Part shown: in pieces, positions 33,321 through 41,561 of the stretch
Layout: each line of letters begins with the position of its first letter
Position numbering within the stretch: the stretch's first letter is position 1
Assembly: GCA_041495205.1 (NCBI GenBank)
Contig: JBGQCF010000002.1
Location: 86,874-150,873, forward strand
Length of the DNA stretch: 64,000 nt
DNA from: JAHFRG01 sp041495205
GTDB lineage: Bacteria; Pseudomonadota; Gammaproteobacteria; Burkholderiales; JAHFRG01
Reading direction: 5' to 3'
The notes under the pieces: generated by a model
Database searches by the model: none
What the model was told of the DNA's origin: nothing
What the model saw: only the letters and a program-made list of their open reading frames with translations
Made by a program: the position numbers and the translations under genes

Positions 33321-35041
33321 GTTTAAGGTTTCGCATCAATCTCCTTATTACGGTGCTGATGCTGCTGTTCATGGTGGGTATGGGCGTCATCATCGTGGAC
33401 GACACCCGCAAATCAATCAAGGAAGAAATGGAGGGAACCAACCGCGTCACGGTGCAACTGCTGACTACAGTGCTCTACAGCAGCCAGTTTATTCCGGGAA
33501 CCACCACGCAGCGGCAAGTGGTGCTCGATTTCCTGAAAAGCCTGGGGCGAGTGCGCGCCAGCGATATCAAGCTCCACGATGGTCTCGGCACACTGATCTA
33601 TGAGTCGCCGCCCTCACAATACAAGGCAGGGCGCTCGGCACCGGAATGGTTTTCCCGTCTGGTTTCTCCAAGAGCCGAGGTGGTGACACTCAGAATTCAA
33701 GGGGGCATGCTGGTGATTACCCCCGATGCCTCGCGCTCCATACTCGACGCCTGGGATGACTTGCAATATCTGATATGGCTCGCCCTGGGATTTTTTATCG
33801 CGGTCAATGTTCTGGTGTTCTGGTTTATCGGGCGCTCGCTGCGCCCGCTTAACCAGATTCTCGATGGGTTGTCGCAAATGCAGCAGGGCAATTTTGATGT
33901 GCGCCTGCCGCAGTTTCCACTGCCTGAACTGTCCTCGATCAGCCACACTTTCAACCGCATGGCCGGGGCGCTGCAAGACAGCATGGTGGAGAACCGGCGT
34001 CTTGCCTTGATCGTCAAGCAATCCGGTGACGCCATCATGATTCACGATCTTCAGGGCAATATCTCGTTCTGGAACCCCGCGGCGGAACGCCTGTTTGGCT
34101 ACACTGCGGAGGAAATCGCGGGACGTTCAGCGACTCTGCTTGCGCCTCCCGGCAGGGAAGACGAAATCAAGGAAAATCTGGAAATCGTCATGCGCCGCGG
34201 TCTGGTCGAAAATGTCGAGACGCAAAGGCTCGCCAAAGACGGCAGGCTGATAGATGTGTCCCTTTCCGCCGCGCCGCTGATTGATCCGCACAACGAATAT
34301 GTGATCGGGGAGATTTGCAGCATGCGCGATATCACCGAGAGAAAGCGCGCCCAGCAAACCGCGCGCGAGCTTGAGGAAAACCGCCAGTTGACGCAGCTCA
34401 TCCAGGGCCACGTCGAGGAAGAACGGCGCAGTCTGGCGCGCGAGTTGCACGACGAACTGGGGCAGTATGTCACCGCGATTAAAACCATAGGCGCTTCGAT
34501 TGCCAACCGTACCAGCGTGCCTGAAGTGCGGACCAGTGCGCAAACCATCGTTAGTGTCGCCGCGCGCATTTACGATGCGATGCACAGCATCATCAGCCGG
34601 CTGCGTCCGAGCGCGCTGGATAATCTCGGGCTGACTGAAACGCTGCAGGACAGCATTGCCGCCTGGCAATCACGGCACCCCGAACTGAAATTCAAACTCG
34701 ATTTTTCGGGCAGGCTGGATGATCTCGGCGAAACCATTAATATTACGGTTTACCGCGTCGTGCAGGAGTGTTTGACCAACGTTGTTCGCCATGCCCAGGC
34801 CTCCAACGTGGAGATTGGGGTAAAGCGTGAGCCTGCAGCGGCGGGGACATGCGAAATGCTGCGACTTGCGGTGTGCGACGACGGCAAAGGCACGCCGGAA
34901 GAAGTGACGCCGGAGGGCCATTTTGGATTGCTCGGCATGCGCGAACGGGTGCAGGCTTTAAACGGCAGCTTTAGCATTGACAGCGCCGCAGACCATGGTT
35001 TTTGCGTAAACGTGACTTTGCCGCTTGAAGGAAAGAAGTGA
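33317..35041 (+). CDS. NarX/UhpB-type sensor histidine kinase
   Basis: A 574-residue membrane sensor. Two helices (about 8-28 and 155-175) enclose a periplasmic domain of about 125 residues. HAMP follows, then a PAS domain (about 230-345; DAIMIHDLQGNISFWNPAAE), a HisKA_3 domain with the phosphorylation His in LARELHDELGQYVTAIK (near 375), and an HATPase domain (ECLTNVVRHAQ, DDGKG, GHFGLLGMRERV). Its start overlaps the pip stop and its stop overlaps the regulator start. It probably signals to the response regulator next to it, in the same transcript as the PQQ accessory genes. Confidence 0.92.
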   Translation: MSLRFRINLLITVLMLLFMVGMGVIIVDDTRKSIKEEMEGTNRVTVQLLTTVLYSSQFIPGTTTQRQVVLDFLKSLGRVRASDIKLHDGLGTLIYESPPSQYKAGRSAPEWFSRLVSPRAEVVTLRIQGGMLVITPDASRSILDAWDDLQYLIWLALGFFIAVNVLVFWFIGRSLRPLNQILDGLSQMQQGNFDVRLPQFPLPELSSISHTFNRMAGALQDSMVENRRLALIVKQSGDAIMIHDLQGNISFWNPAAERLFGYTAEEIAGRSATLLAPPGREDEIKENLEIVMRRGLVENVETQRLAKDGRLIDVSLSAAPLIDPHNEYVIGEICSMRDITERKRAQQTARELEENRQLTQLIQGHVEEERRSLARELHDELGQYVTAIKTIGASIANRTSVPEVRTSAQTIVSVAARIYDAMHSIISRLRPSALDNLGLTETLQDSIAAWQSRHPELKFKLDFSGRLDDLGETINITVYRVVQECLTNVVRHAQASNVEIGVKREPAAAGTCEMLRLAVCDDGKGTPEEVTPEGHFGLLGMRERVQALNGSFSIDSAADHGFCVNVTLPLEGKK

Positions 35042-35688
35042 TGACCGCCTCCACGATACAAGTCATGCTGGTTGATGACCATGCAGTGGTGCGCATGGGA
35101 TTCCGCCTGCTGCTTGAGGGCGCCCCTGACATGAAAGTGGTGGCGGAAGCTGTAAGCGGAGAGGAGGCCTGCCGCATCTATCAGGAAAAGCATCCCGATG
35201 TGGTGGTCATGGACATTTCCATGCCCGGGATCGGTGGTCTGGAAGCGGTCAACCGTATCATCGCCAAGGATCCCGCAGCACACATTCTGGTATTGTCAGC
35301 GCACGAAGACACCATGCACCCGAGGCGCGTGTTGAAAGCAGGGGCGCTCGGTTATCTCAGCAAGCGCAGCGCCGCGGAAGAGTTGATACAGGCGATACGC
35401 CAGGTGGCGCAGGGCAAGACGTTTATTGAGCCTGGTATTGCCCAGCAACTTGCCATGCAGCAACTTACTGGAAACAAAAACCCTGTAGATGTGCTAAGTG
35501 CCCGGGAATTCGAAGTTTTCCTGCTGCTGGCTCAAGGCAAGACGGTGGCGGACATCGCTGCAATGCTGCATTTGAGCCCGCGCACCGTGGGTACCCATTT
35601 ATACAATATAAAACACAAACTTAACGCATCAAACTCGGCGGAAATCGCGCTCATAGCAATGCGCGCCGGCTTGATCCAAAACTCATGA
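35041..35688 (+). CDS. NarL/LuxR-family response regulator
   Basis: A 215-residue transcription regulator. The receiver domain has DDH near residue 11-13, the phosphorylation Asp in VVVMDISMPGIGG, and the Lys of YLSKRSAAEEL. The C-terminal LuxR helix-turn-helix runs from LSAREFEVFLLLAQGKTVAD to HLSPRTVGTHLYNIKHKL. The ATG at 35041 overlaps the kinase stop. It lies 112 bases before the second pqqA, which makes pqqA and PQQ-linked genes obvious candidate targets, similar to regulators of quinoprotein alcohol dehydrogenases in pseudomonads. Confidence 0.93.
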   Translation: MTASTIQVMLVDDHAVVRMGFRLLLEGAPDMKVVAEAVSGEEACRIYQEKHPDVVVMDISMPGIGGLEAVNRIIAKDPAAHILVLSAHEDTMHPRRVLKAGALGYLSKRSAAEELIQAIRQVAQGKTFIEPGIAQQLAMQQLTGNKNPVDVLSAREFEVFLLLAQGKTVADIAAMLHLSPRTVGTHLYNIKHKLNASNSAEIALIAMRAGLIQNS

Positions 35689-35800
35689 AAATCATTAGGG
35701 CTGATTCAGGCTTTTCTGCCTTCCCCCGAGCCGGCATGTCAGTGACAATGGCGCTGTAAGTTTAGTCGTTAGTAACAACTTTTTCTAACTGGAGATAACC

Positions 35801-35875
35801 ATGGCCTGGAGCAAACCCGAGTTTACCGATATGCGTTTCGGTTTCGAAGTCACGATGTACATTCTGAACCGCTAA
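35801..35875 (+). CDS. pqqA: PQQ precursor peptide PqqA, copy 2
   Basis: A second 24-residue PqqA peptide. It begins MAWSKPEFTD and contains FGFEVTMYILNR, with the Glu16/Tyr20 pair intact. GGAG lies six bases before the ATG. It is not followed by other pqq genes but directly by its own terminator, so it forms a free-standing precursor gene. It differs from copy 1 at five positions, all conservative except Gln2 to Ala and Ala22 to Leu. It is presumably modified by PqqD/PqqE made from the operon 6 kb away. Confidence 0.95.
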   Translation: MAWSKPEFTDMRFGFEVTMYILNR

Positions 35876-35894
35876 TACGCGATCAAGCTTAACA

Positions 35895-35924
35895 AAAAGG
35901 GCTGCTGAATAGCAGCCCTTTTTT
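35895..35924 (+). terminator. Rho-independent terminator after pqqA copy 2
   Basis: AAAAGGGCTGCT and AGCAGCCCTTTT form a 12-base stem around GAAT, followed by a T-run. It closes a transcript that may contain only pqqA copy 2 or read through from the regulator. Confidence 0.9.
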
Positions 35925-36256
35925 ATTTCCAGCCCCCGCTGCCACGTTATAAACCAGCCACGTGGCAAAAAACAACGCCTGAGATAACGGCTGAAATCAA
36001 CCGATGTGGTTGATTTCAAGCACCAGCCAAATAGCGCACAATTTATACGGCTTATGCCCGATTAGCGCCGGCAGATAAGGTGCATCGAGCCCTATACCGC
36101 GCCAGTCAAAAAAAAGCCGGGACTTAAGTCCCGGCGCAGAGAGGAAGTGGAGAACTACCATGAGCGTCAAAAAGCTTTAACAAGCACGCAGGCTAATAAT
36201 GAGCAAGTCCCGTGCCAGAAGTAGCAAGCAAGTATTATGAGTTAGATGAAGGACAA
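35925..36256. other. Intergenic region between pqqA copy 2 and sigma54 regulator
   Basis: It holds the terminator of the minus-strand two-component operon (36107-36135) and a six-codon plus-strand reading, MSVKKL with stop, at 36160-36180 behind a strong GGAAGTGGAG site. No longer gene is supported. The tiny reading may be the scar of a deleted gene start. Confidence 0.4.
36107..36135 (-). terminator. Rho-independent terminator of the sigma54 two-component operon
   Basis: A perfect 20-base palindrome GCCGGGACTTAAGTCCCGGC (36116-36135) is followed on the minus strand by nine U residues. It lies 120 bases after the regulator stop. Confidence 0.9.
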
Positions 36257-37684
36257 TCAGCTGGTGCCCTTGAGGGCGTATTTTTCCATGCGGTAGCGCA
36301 GGGTCATGCGGCTTACTCCCAGCCTGCGTGCCGCTTCCGAAACGTTGCCGCCGGTGTCAAGCAGTGCGCGCTCGATAAGCACGCGTTCCGCAGCTTCCAA
36401 AGTGAGCCCTTGCAGCGGCAGTTCCCCGGTTGCCGGCACGGGCGCTTGCGACAAGCCAAGATCCGGAACATTAATTGCCCCGCCCCGGCTCAACAGCACC
36501 GCGCGTTCCACCAGGTGTTTGAGCTCGCGCACGTTGCCCGGCCAGGGGTAGGCGCGCAAGGCATTTAAGGCGTCATCGCTGAACGAGGGATCAGGCAGCC
36601 CATAACGGCGGCTCATCTGCAGCGCGAAATGCCGCGCCAGCAATACCACGTCCTCTGCGCGCTCGCGCAACGACGGCATGTTGAGCGTCACCACGTTGAG
36701 CCGGTAATAAAGATCGGCGCGAAACTGGCCTTGCGCAATCATTTCCGGCAGTTGCCGGTTGGTGCCGGCGATTATGCGCGCGGCAAACGGCCGCTCCACT
36801 ACCGAACCGATGCGCCGCGTCTTGCGCCGCTCAATCACATTAAGCAGCTTGGCCTGCAGTTCCAGCGGCAACTCGCCGATCTCGTCCAGAAACAGCGTGC
36901 CGTCCTCCGCCGCCTCGATGAGGCCGGCGCGCGCGCCGTGGGCACTGGTGAACGCGCCTTTTTCATGGCCGAACAATTCAGCTTCGATCAGATCGCGCGG
37001 CAGCGAAGCGCAATCCACTTGCACGAAGGGCTGCGTTGAGCGCGGGCTTAACAGGTGCAACAAGCGCGCCGCCACGTCCTTGCCGCTGCCGGTTTCGCCG
37101 AGAATGAGCACCGTCGGGGCAGGCTCCGCGCCTTCTCCCGCAAGCTCGGCAAGGAGCCGGATTTGCTCGCGCACCCGCTGCATTGCCGGGCTGTCCCCCA
37201 GCAATTGCGCGCCTTCCACCGCATGGCTGTCGCGCTCGCGTGAATAATCGAGCTGATAGCGCAGCCGGGACGTTTGCAATACTTTATTCACTGCGAGCAA
37301 CAGCTCGTCGAGGTCAACCGGTTTTTTCAGATAATCCGCTGCGCCGAGTTTCATGGCGTGCACGGCATCGCTGATTTCGCCGTACGCGGTAAGCACGATC
37401 ACCGGCGGCTGCCGGCTCTCCCCGGCGGAACGCAGCTCGGTGAGCAAATCCAGCCCGTTGCCGTCCGGTAGCCGCAAATCCAGCAGCACCAATTCCGGCG
37501 CGGCGTTGCGCGCCAGTTCGCGGCCTTCAGCAAGTGTGGCGGCCAGCAGGCATTCATGCCCGGCTTTTTCCAGGCGTTTTTTAACCGCGCGTCCGAACAG
37601 GCTTTCGTCTTCGATGACGAGAACCCGTGGCATGCCATGAAATTCCTTGGCCGGAGTTTGTGCCGTCATTACTTTTTCTGTCAT
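36257..37684 (-). CDS. Sigma54-dependent response regulator (NtrC family)
   Basis: A 475-residue activator. The receiver domain has VIEDES, the phosphorylation Asp in LVLLDLRLPDGNG and VILTAYG; the AAA+ domain has Walker A GETGSGKD, Walker B TLFLDEIGELP and R-finger region; the C-terminal Fis-type helix-turn-helix is GNVSEAARRLGVSRMTLRYR. The loop that contacts sigma54 reads GAFTSA instead of GAFTGA. A 1-base overlap (TGATG) with the kinase gene indicates coupled translation. A good sigma54 promoter lies upstream of the divergent porin gene about 1.75 kb away, the most likely target. Confidence 0.93.
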   Translation of the reverse strand: MTEKVMTAQTPAKEFHGMPRVLVIEDESLFGRAVKKRLEKAGHECLLAATLAEGRELARNAAPELVLLDLRLPDGNGLDLLTELRSAGESRQPPVIVLTAYGEISDAVHAMKLGAADYLKKPVDLDELLLAVNKVLQTSRLRYQLDYSRERDSHAVEGAQLLGDSPAMQRVREQIRLLAELAGEGAEPAPTVLILGETGSGKDVAARLLHLLSPRSTQPFVQVDCASLPRDLIEAELFGHEKGAFTSAHGARAGLIEAAEDGTLFLDEIGELPLELQAKLLNVIERRKTRRIGSVVERPFAARIIAGTNRQLPEMIAQGQFRADLYYRLNVVTLNMPSLRERAEDVVLLARHFALQMSRRYGLPDPSFSDDALNALRAYPWPGNVRELKHLVERAVLLSRGGAINVPDLGLSQAPVPATGELPLQGLTLEAAERVLIERALLDTGGNVSEAARRLGVSRMTLRYRMEKYALKGTS

Positions 37685-39141
37685 CAATCTTCCTGTATTT
37701 GTTTCGGCAGTATGAGTCTCACTTCAGTGCCGTGCGGGTTGGACGATTGAAACTCGATTTTCCCGCCGTGCGCATCGCACACTTTCATTGCAAACGGGAT
37801 TCCCAGCCCTGTACCAAAGCTTTTAGTTGAAGGACCGGGGCTCAAGTCGCCGGCTGCGGGCGTAAACGGCATGCCTGAACCTTGATCGGCGATCATCAGC
37901 CGGACATCTTGTGCGGTTTCATTCATGCGAATTTCAAGCTTCCCTTGGCGCGGCGAAGCGTCCATTGCGTTGGCAAGCAGGCCGTGCAGCGCCTGCTCCA
38001 CGAGTTGCACATCAAGGGCGATTTCAATCTGGCCATCCCATCCCTGGCGCACGACTTGTATCTCTTTTTCCGCGAGCCTGGGTTTGAGCAGTTCCAGCAC
38101 ATTGTCCACGAGCTGCGGCAGCTTGCAAAGCGAACGTTGCGCCTTGAGAGGATGCAGGTAGGAGAGCAGCGAATGCGTCCAGCGCTCCAGCCTGTCCGCG
38201 GTGCTGATTATTCCGGACAAGCCTTCGCGCAGTTCTGCCGACAATTCGGAGTTGTTGATGATCTGTGCTGTGGCGCGAATGCTCGCCAGGGGATTGCGGA
38301 TATTGTGCGCCATCACCGGCACCAGGGCGCCGAGCGTGGCCTGTTTTTCGGCGCGCAACAGCGATTCGCGGCTTGTTGCGAGATCATCCGCCATTTGGTT
38401 TACCGTTTGGGCAAGAGTGACCAGTTCCGCCGCGCCCTTTTCCGGAACCTTGTGCGAAAGATCGCCGTGGCTGATCAAGGAAGCTGCTTCCTGCAATGCC
38501 GACAGAGGGCGGACGATGGCGCGCTGCATGAAGATCCGCGACAACAGCAGCAACACCACGGCAAGTAAAATCGGCAGCAACAGCAGCAAAGGCGCAAGCT
38601 GGGTGAGGGTGGCGAGGTGGTTTTGCAATTCCGCTTGCTGCAATTGCAGCAGTTGCTCCAGCGCGTTGAATGCTTCTTCGTAGCGGCCGAAGCCCGCCAT
38701 TTCCAGGTCGGTGTCGAAAATCTTGCGCTTTTGCTTGAGCGGCATGCCGGCGCGCGCGCGAGTAATATCCGCGGCCTGCGCCTTGATGATGTTGTAAGCT
38801 TCGCGCAGGCGGTTAATGGCTTCGTGCTCCTCGTTGTACGCGGCGACGCTGTCGAGATTTTCAAGATGCAGCTCGATGCGCTTCTGGTATTCCTGGTACT
38901 GCCTGGCCGCGTCGGGATCGTTTAAAAAAACCGCGTCGAATACTTCCTTGACCTGGCGGTAGAGATTTCCGCGCATCTCCTGGATTTCCCCCACCATGGA
39001 ATTGATGCGCAGCGATTCCTCCGATGATTGGTGCCACAGGTAAAGCCCGGCGCCGCCGAGCGCGCCGCTGGCCAGCACCAGCAGCAGATAACCGAGCGCG
39101 TAGAAAAGCATCAGGTGCTTAAGCGATCTGGCTTGAGCCAT
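37684..39141 (-). CDS. Sensor histidine kinase partner of the sigma54 regulator
   Basis: A 485-residue kinase with two membrane helices (about 10-35 and 185-208) enclosing a mainly helical periplasmic domain of four-helix-bundle type. Then come HAMP (RPLSALQEAASLISHGDL), the phosphorylation His in MAHNIRNPLASIRATAQ, and an HATPase domain with LLANAMDASP, DQGSGMPF and GTGLGIPFAMKV. The all-helical sensor suggests binding of a small molecule. It is co-transcribed with the regulator. Confidence 0.92.
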   Translation of the reverse strand: MAQARSLKHLMLFYALGYLLLVLASGALGGAGLYLWHQSSEESLRINSMVGEIQEMRGNLYRQVKEVFDAVFLNDPDAARQYQEYQKRIELHLENLDSVAAYNEEHEAINRLREAYNIIKAQAADITRARAGMPLKQKRKIFDTDLEMAGFGRYEEAFNALEQLLQLQQAELQNHLATLTQLAPLLLLLPILLAVVLLLLSRIFMQRAIVRPLSALQEAASLISHGDLSHKVPEKGAAELVTLAQTVNQMADDLATSRESLLRAEKQATLGALVPVMAHNIRNPLASIRATAQIINNSELSAELREGLSGIISTADRLERWTHSLLSYLHPLKAQRSLCKLPQLVDNVLELLKPRLAEKEIQVVRQGWDGQIEIALDVQLVEQALHGLLANAMDASPRQGKLEIRMNETAQDVRLMIADQGSGMPFTPAAGDLSPGPSTKSFGTGLGIPFAMKVCDAHGGKIEFQSSNPHGTEVRLILPKQIQED

Positions 39142-39386
39142 CGAAATTCCGGAGGCAGGAACAAACCCTTAGCTTACTTGAGTATTGAATTAGCGGGAAA
39201 CACTTAACCCCGCACCTTCTTCCCGCTGAACCGTGCTTCGCTGCATTCCCTCTCCCCGCGTGCGGGAAGAGGGTAGGGGTGAGGGGCAATGGGACAGTTA
39301 CATCTAAATAATGTCACGCTATCGAATCTTATCCCGTTACTTTAGCCCCTTAAACACGCGCATTGGATATTTTTTTGCAACGCGCA
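39142..39386. other. Intergenic region with dispersed repeat
   Basis: Upstream of the kinase gene. It contains a palindromic repeat CCCTCTCCCCGCGTGCGGGA and GAGGGTAGGGGTGAGGG (39246-39286) of the same family as those at 25995 and 41488. No gene is seen. Confidence 0.5.
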
Positions 39387-39412
39387 CAAGGCCTTGGGAG
39401 GGTCACACCAAG
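39387..39412 (+). promoter_or_regulatory. Possible activator site upstream of the sigma54 promoter
   Basis: Two overlapping inverted repeats, CAAGGCCTTG (39387-39396) and CTTGG-N10-CCAAG (39393-39412), lie 50-75 bases before the predicted start of transcription. This is a usual distance for an NtrC-type activator site. The regulator that binds is inferred. Confidence 0.5.
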
Positions 39413-39433
39413 CTGCGCCTATGCTGCGGTGAT

Positions 39434-39449
39434 TGGCATGACAGTTGCT
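39434..39449 (+). promoter_or_regulatory. Sigma54 (-24/-12) promoter of the porin gene
   Basis: TGGCATGACAGTTGCT matches the sigma54 consensus TGGCAC-N5-TTGC with GG at 39435-39436 and GC at 39447-39448, the exact spacing of ten bases. Transcription would begin near 39460, leaving a leader of about 185 bases before the porin ATG. Confidence 0.82.
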
Positions 39450-39645
39450 AAGAAACAATGCGCTAAACCAAAGTGATATAAGCAGTATTGGGTTGAGTGT
39501 ATCTTTTTTACAACACCCGCCTGAATATGTCGCTTTTATACTTGACACCCTGATTGCAACTGGGGCAGGATGCTTACGCTAGATGTAAGTTTCAATATCA
39601 GGTTTACTGCACGGTGTGATCAATTTTTTTCAGGAGGAAAAAAAC

Positions 39646-40890
39646 ATGGTAAAGCACAAGAAACTGGGCATGGCAGTAGTGGCCGCCTGCGCGCTGTTTG
39701 GCGCTTCCGCAGCCAACGCCTTCGGCCCTATCAAAGCCGGTGACTGGGATCTATCTATCGGTGGCGAAGTCAACGGCTTTTTGACTTACTCTCATTGCGA
39801 CAACAATAACAGGACAGTTAATGGCGGTCTGGCATGTACGAGTACCAACCAGAAAAGTGTTTCGTCGATAGAAAGCGGCCTGCTGCCTTCGTTCCTGGTA
39901 TTCACAGCCAAGACCACCCAGGAAGGCTTTGATATCGGCGCGACGATTGGTTTCTACCCCGGCATTAATATTGCCAATTCGGTGGGAGCCAACCCCTCAG
40001 CCTTGGGCACTTCGACTATCAATATGCGGCAGAACTTCCTGTTTTTTGGCGACAAGGAAATGGGCACCATCAAGGTTGGCCGCGATCTGGGTCTTTTGGG
40101 CTCTGACGCGATATTGAGCGACTTCACCTTGCTGGGTTTGGGTAGTCCCGCTGGTCCGGTTTCGCCGGGCAATACCACCTTGGGGCGCATCGGGGTGGGA
40201 TATATCTATGCCGACTGGATACCGCAAATCTCCTATACTTCGACCAGTAGTATGGTTGGCGTTGGCGGCTTGCAGGGCAGCATTGGTATCTACCAGCCTC
40301 TTAACGCAGCAAATTTCGGTGGCAATTTTAACACTGGCACCCGTACTGCCCATCAAATGCCTGGTGTTCAGGGCAAGCTCACTTATGATTATGACGTGGG
40401 CGGAGTAACTGGACGCGCCTGGGCCGGGTTCTTCTACCAGAAAGCCGATTCTGCTGTTGTTAACGTCTCAGGTGCTACCGCCTACGCGGGTGATGTTGGC
40501 ATCAAGGCTGCCGTAGCCGGCTGGGAACCTGTGCTCTATTATTATCAAGGCAGAGGCGTGGGCACTACTGGCTTACTGTTAGATGGTATCACTGTTGCGG
40601 GCAACAAGCGCAATTCCAACGGCGGTTATGCCCAGCTGGCTTACCGCATGGGCAAGTGGAAGCCCGGAATCAGCTATGGCTTCAGCCGCCTGGCTTTGGC
40701 TGTAGACGAATCCCCCGCAACCAATCCAAGCTTGGTTAACTTCAACCGCTCTGCGATAGCTCAGCTGCAGTACAGCCTGACCAAGTCGCTGACTCTGGTG
40801 GGCGAATACGTCATGACTCGGGCAACCCCCCAAAGAGGTCTGGGTAACGTGGATGGTACGCTTGCTCTTGGCGCTATTCTGTTCTTCTAA
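39646..40890 (+). CDS. Gram-negative porin, sigma54-controlled
   Basis: A 414-residue outer-membrane porin. A signal peptide ends in AANAFG. The mature protein has repeated amphipathic strands, a GxxxxGRDLGLLGSDAILSD-type loop 3 region (GTIKVGRDLGLLG) and a C-terminal strand LALGAILFF ending in Phe. AGGAGG precedes the ATG. Its sigma54 promoter and an NtrC-type regulator close by suggest induction by a specific signal. Placement beside PQQ genes suggests uptake of a quinoprotein substrate such as an alcohol or sugar, by inference. Confidence 0.9.
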   Translation: MVKHKKLGMAVVAACALFGASAANAFGPIKAGDWDLSIGGEVNGFLTYSHCDNNNRTVNGGLACTSTNQKSVSSIESGLLPSFLVFTAKTTQEGFDIGATIGFYPGINIANSVGANPSALGTSTINMRQNFLFFGDKEMGTIKVGRDLGLLGSDAILSDFTLLGLGSPAGPVSPGNTTLGRIGVGYIYADWIPQISYTSTSSMVGVGGLQGSIGIYQPLNAANFGGNFNTGTRTAHQMPGVQGKLTYDYDVGGVTGRAWAGFFYQKADSAVVNVSGATAYAGDVGIKAAVAGWEPVLYYYQGRGVGTTGLLLDGITVAGNKRNSNGGYAQLAYRMGKWKPGISYGFSRLALAVDESPATNPSLVNFNRSAIAQLQYSLTKSLTLVGEYVMTRATPQRGLGNVDGTLALGAILFF

Positions 40891-40912
40891 CAACAGCTGA
40901 ACAGCTAAACTT

Positions 40913-40942
40913 AAAGCGGCGCCCACAAGGCGCCGCTTTTGT
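40913..40942 (+). terminator. Rho-independent terminator of the porin gene
   Basis: AAAGCGGCGCC and GGCGCCGCTTT form an 11-base stem around CACAA, followed by TTGTTTTG. Confidence 0.92.
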
Positions 40943-41035
40943 TTTGCGCTCCGGAACTTTTCCCGAGGCAATTGTCGTATGATTGGCGCGGCTGGTGTCT
41001 TCAGGCCGCGTCCGTTTTAACAAGGAACAATCCAA

Positions 41036-41089
41036 TGCAGATATCCCAGATCACATTCGCAGCGGGTGCCTGCGCGCTCGCGGTCTAGC
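41036..41089 (+). pseudogene. Truncated exported-protein start (17 codons)
   Basis: AAGGAAC precedes an ATG opening MQISQITFAAGACALAV and a stop. This looks like the first half of a signal peptide whose gene is gone. The following 440 bases are repeat-like. Low certainty. Confidence 0.35.
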
Positions 41090-41531
41090 GTGATTACTCC
41101 CTCTCCCCGTGCGGAGTAGAGGGGAGGAAGAGAAACTCTCAAATTCGCCGGGGGCAGCCCGGCGGCTGGTTACTTTTTCTTGTGTCGCCAAGAAAAAGTA
41201 ACCAAAAAGAAGGCGACCCCGGTTCGCTGCCCCTTCGGGGTACCCTGTGCTGCTCGTCCAAGCGGGCGGCTGCGCAACTCGCGCTCCGCGCTCAAACAGT
41301 GCTCGCCGGCGTCCCGGACTCGGACTCGCGCAGCGTGGAGCGGGAAGGGGCGCAAGCTGCCGCAGGAGACACCGTGAAATGGGACGCTATTGCTGCCGCT
41401 CCCAAACCTAAGAGCTTCGCTCACCGTGTCGCGGCAGCCTCCCGCCAGGGCGGCGCTGCTCGGCAGCTCACAGGGGATTCAAAAAAACTCCTCTCCCCGC
41501 ACGCGGGGAGAGGGTTGGGGTGAGGTAGAGC
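41090..41531. repeat. Noncoding repeat-rich region
   Basis: Holds a damaged CCCTCTCCCC repeat at 41098, a perfect 15-base inverted repeat at 41168-41203, the GAAGGCGACCCC tract after it, and another CTCTCCCCGCACGCGGGGAGAG repeat at 41490-41511. The reading frames across it are unconvincing. The AAGAAAAAGTAACC-type element recurs between genes in many betaproteobacteria, in my recollection. Confidence 0.6.
41168..41203. repeat. Perfect 15-base inverted repeat
   Basis: GGTTACTTTTTCTTG and CAAGAAAAAGTAACC surround TGTCGC. It can form a very stable hairpin in RNA or a cruciform in DNA. It lacks a downstream T-run in either direction, so it is not an ordinary terminator. Confidence 0.85.
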
Positions 41532-41561
41532 ATGAAGTACTTTTTAACGAGGTTACGCGAT

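Noticed and set aside
41180..41523. Two overlapping plus-strand frames after the porin gene
   Set aside because: They run through inverted repeats and a GAAGGCGACCCC-type noncoding element, differ in frame and have no domain character.
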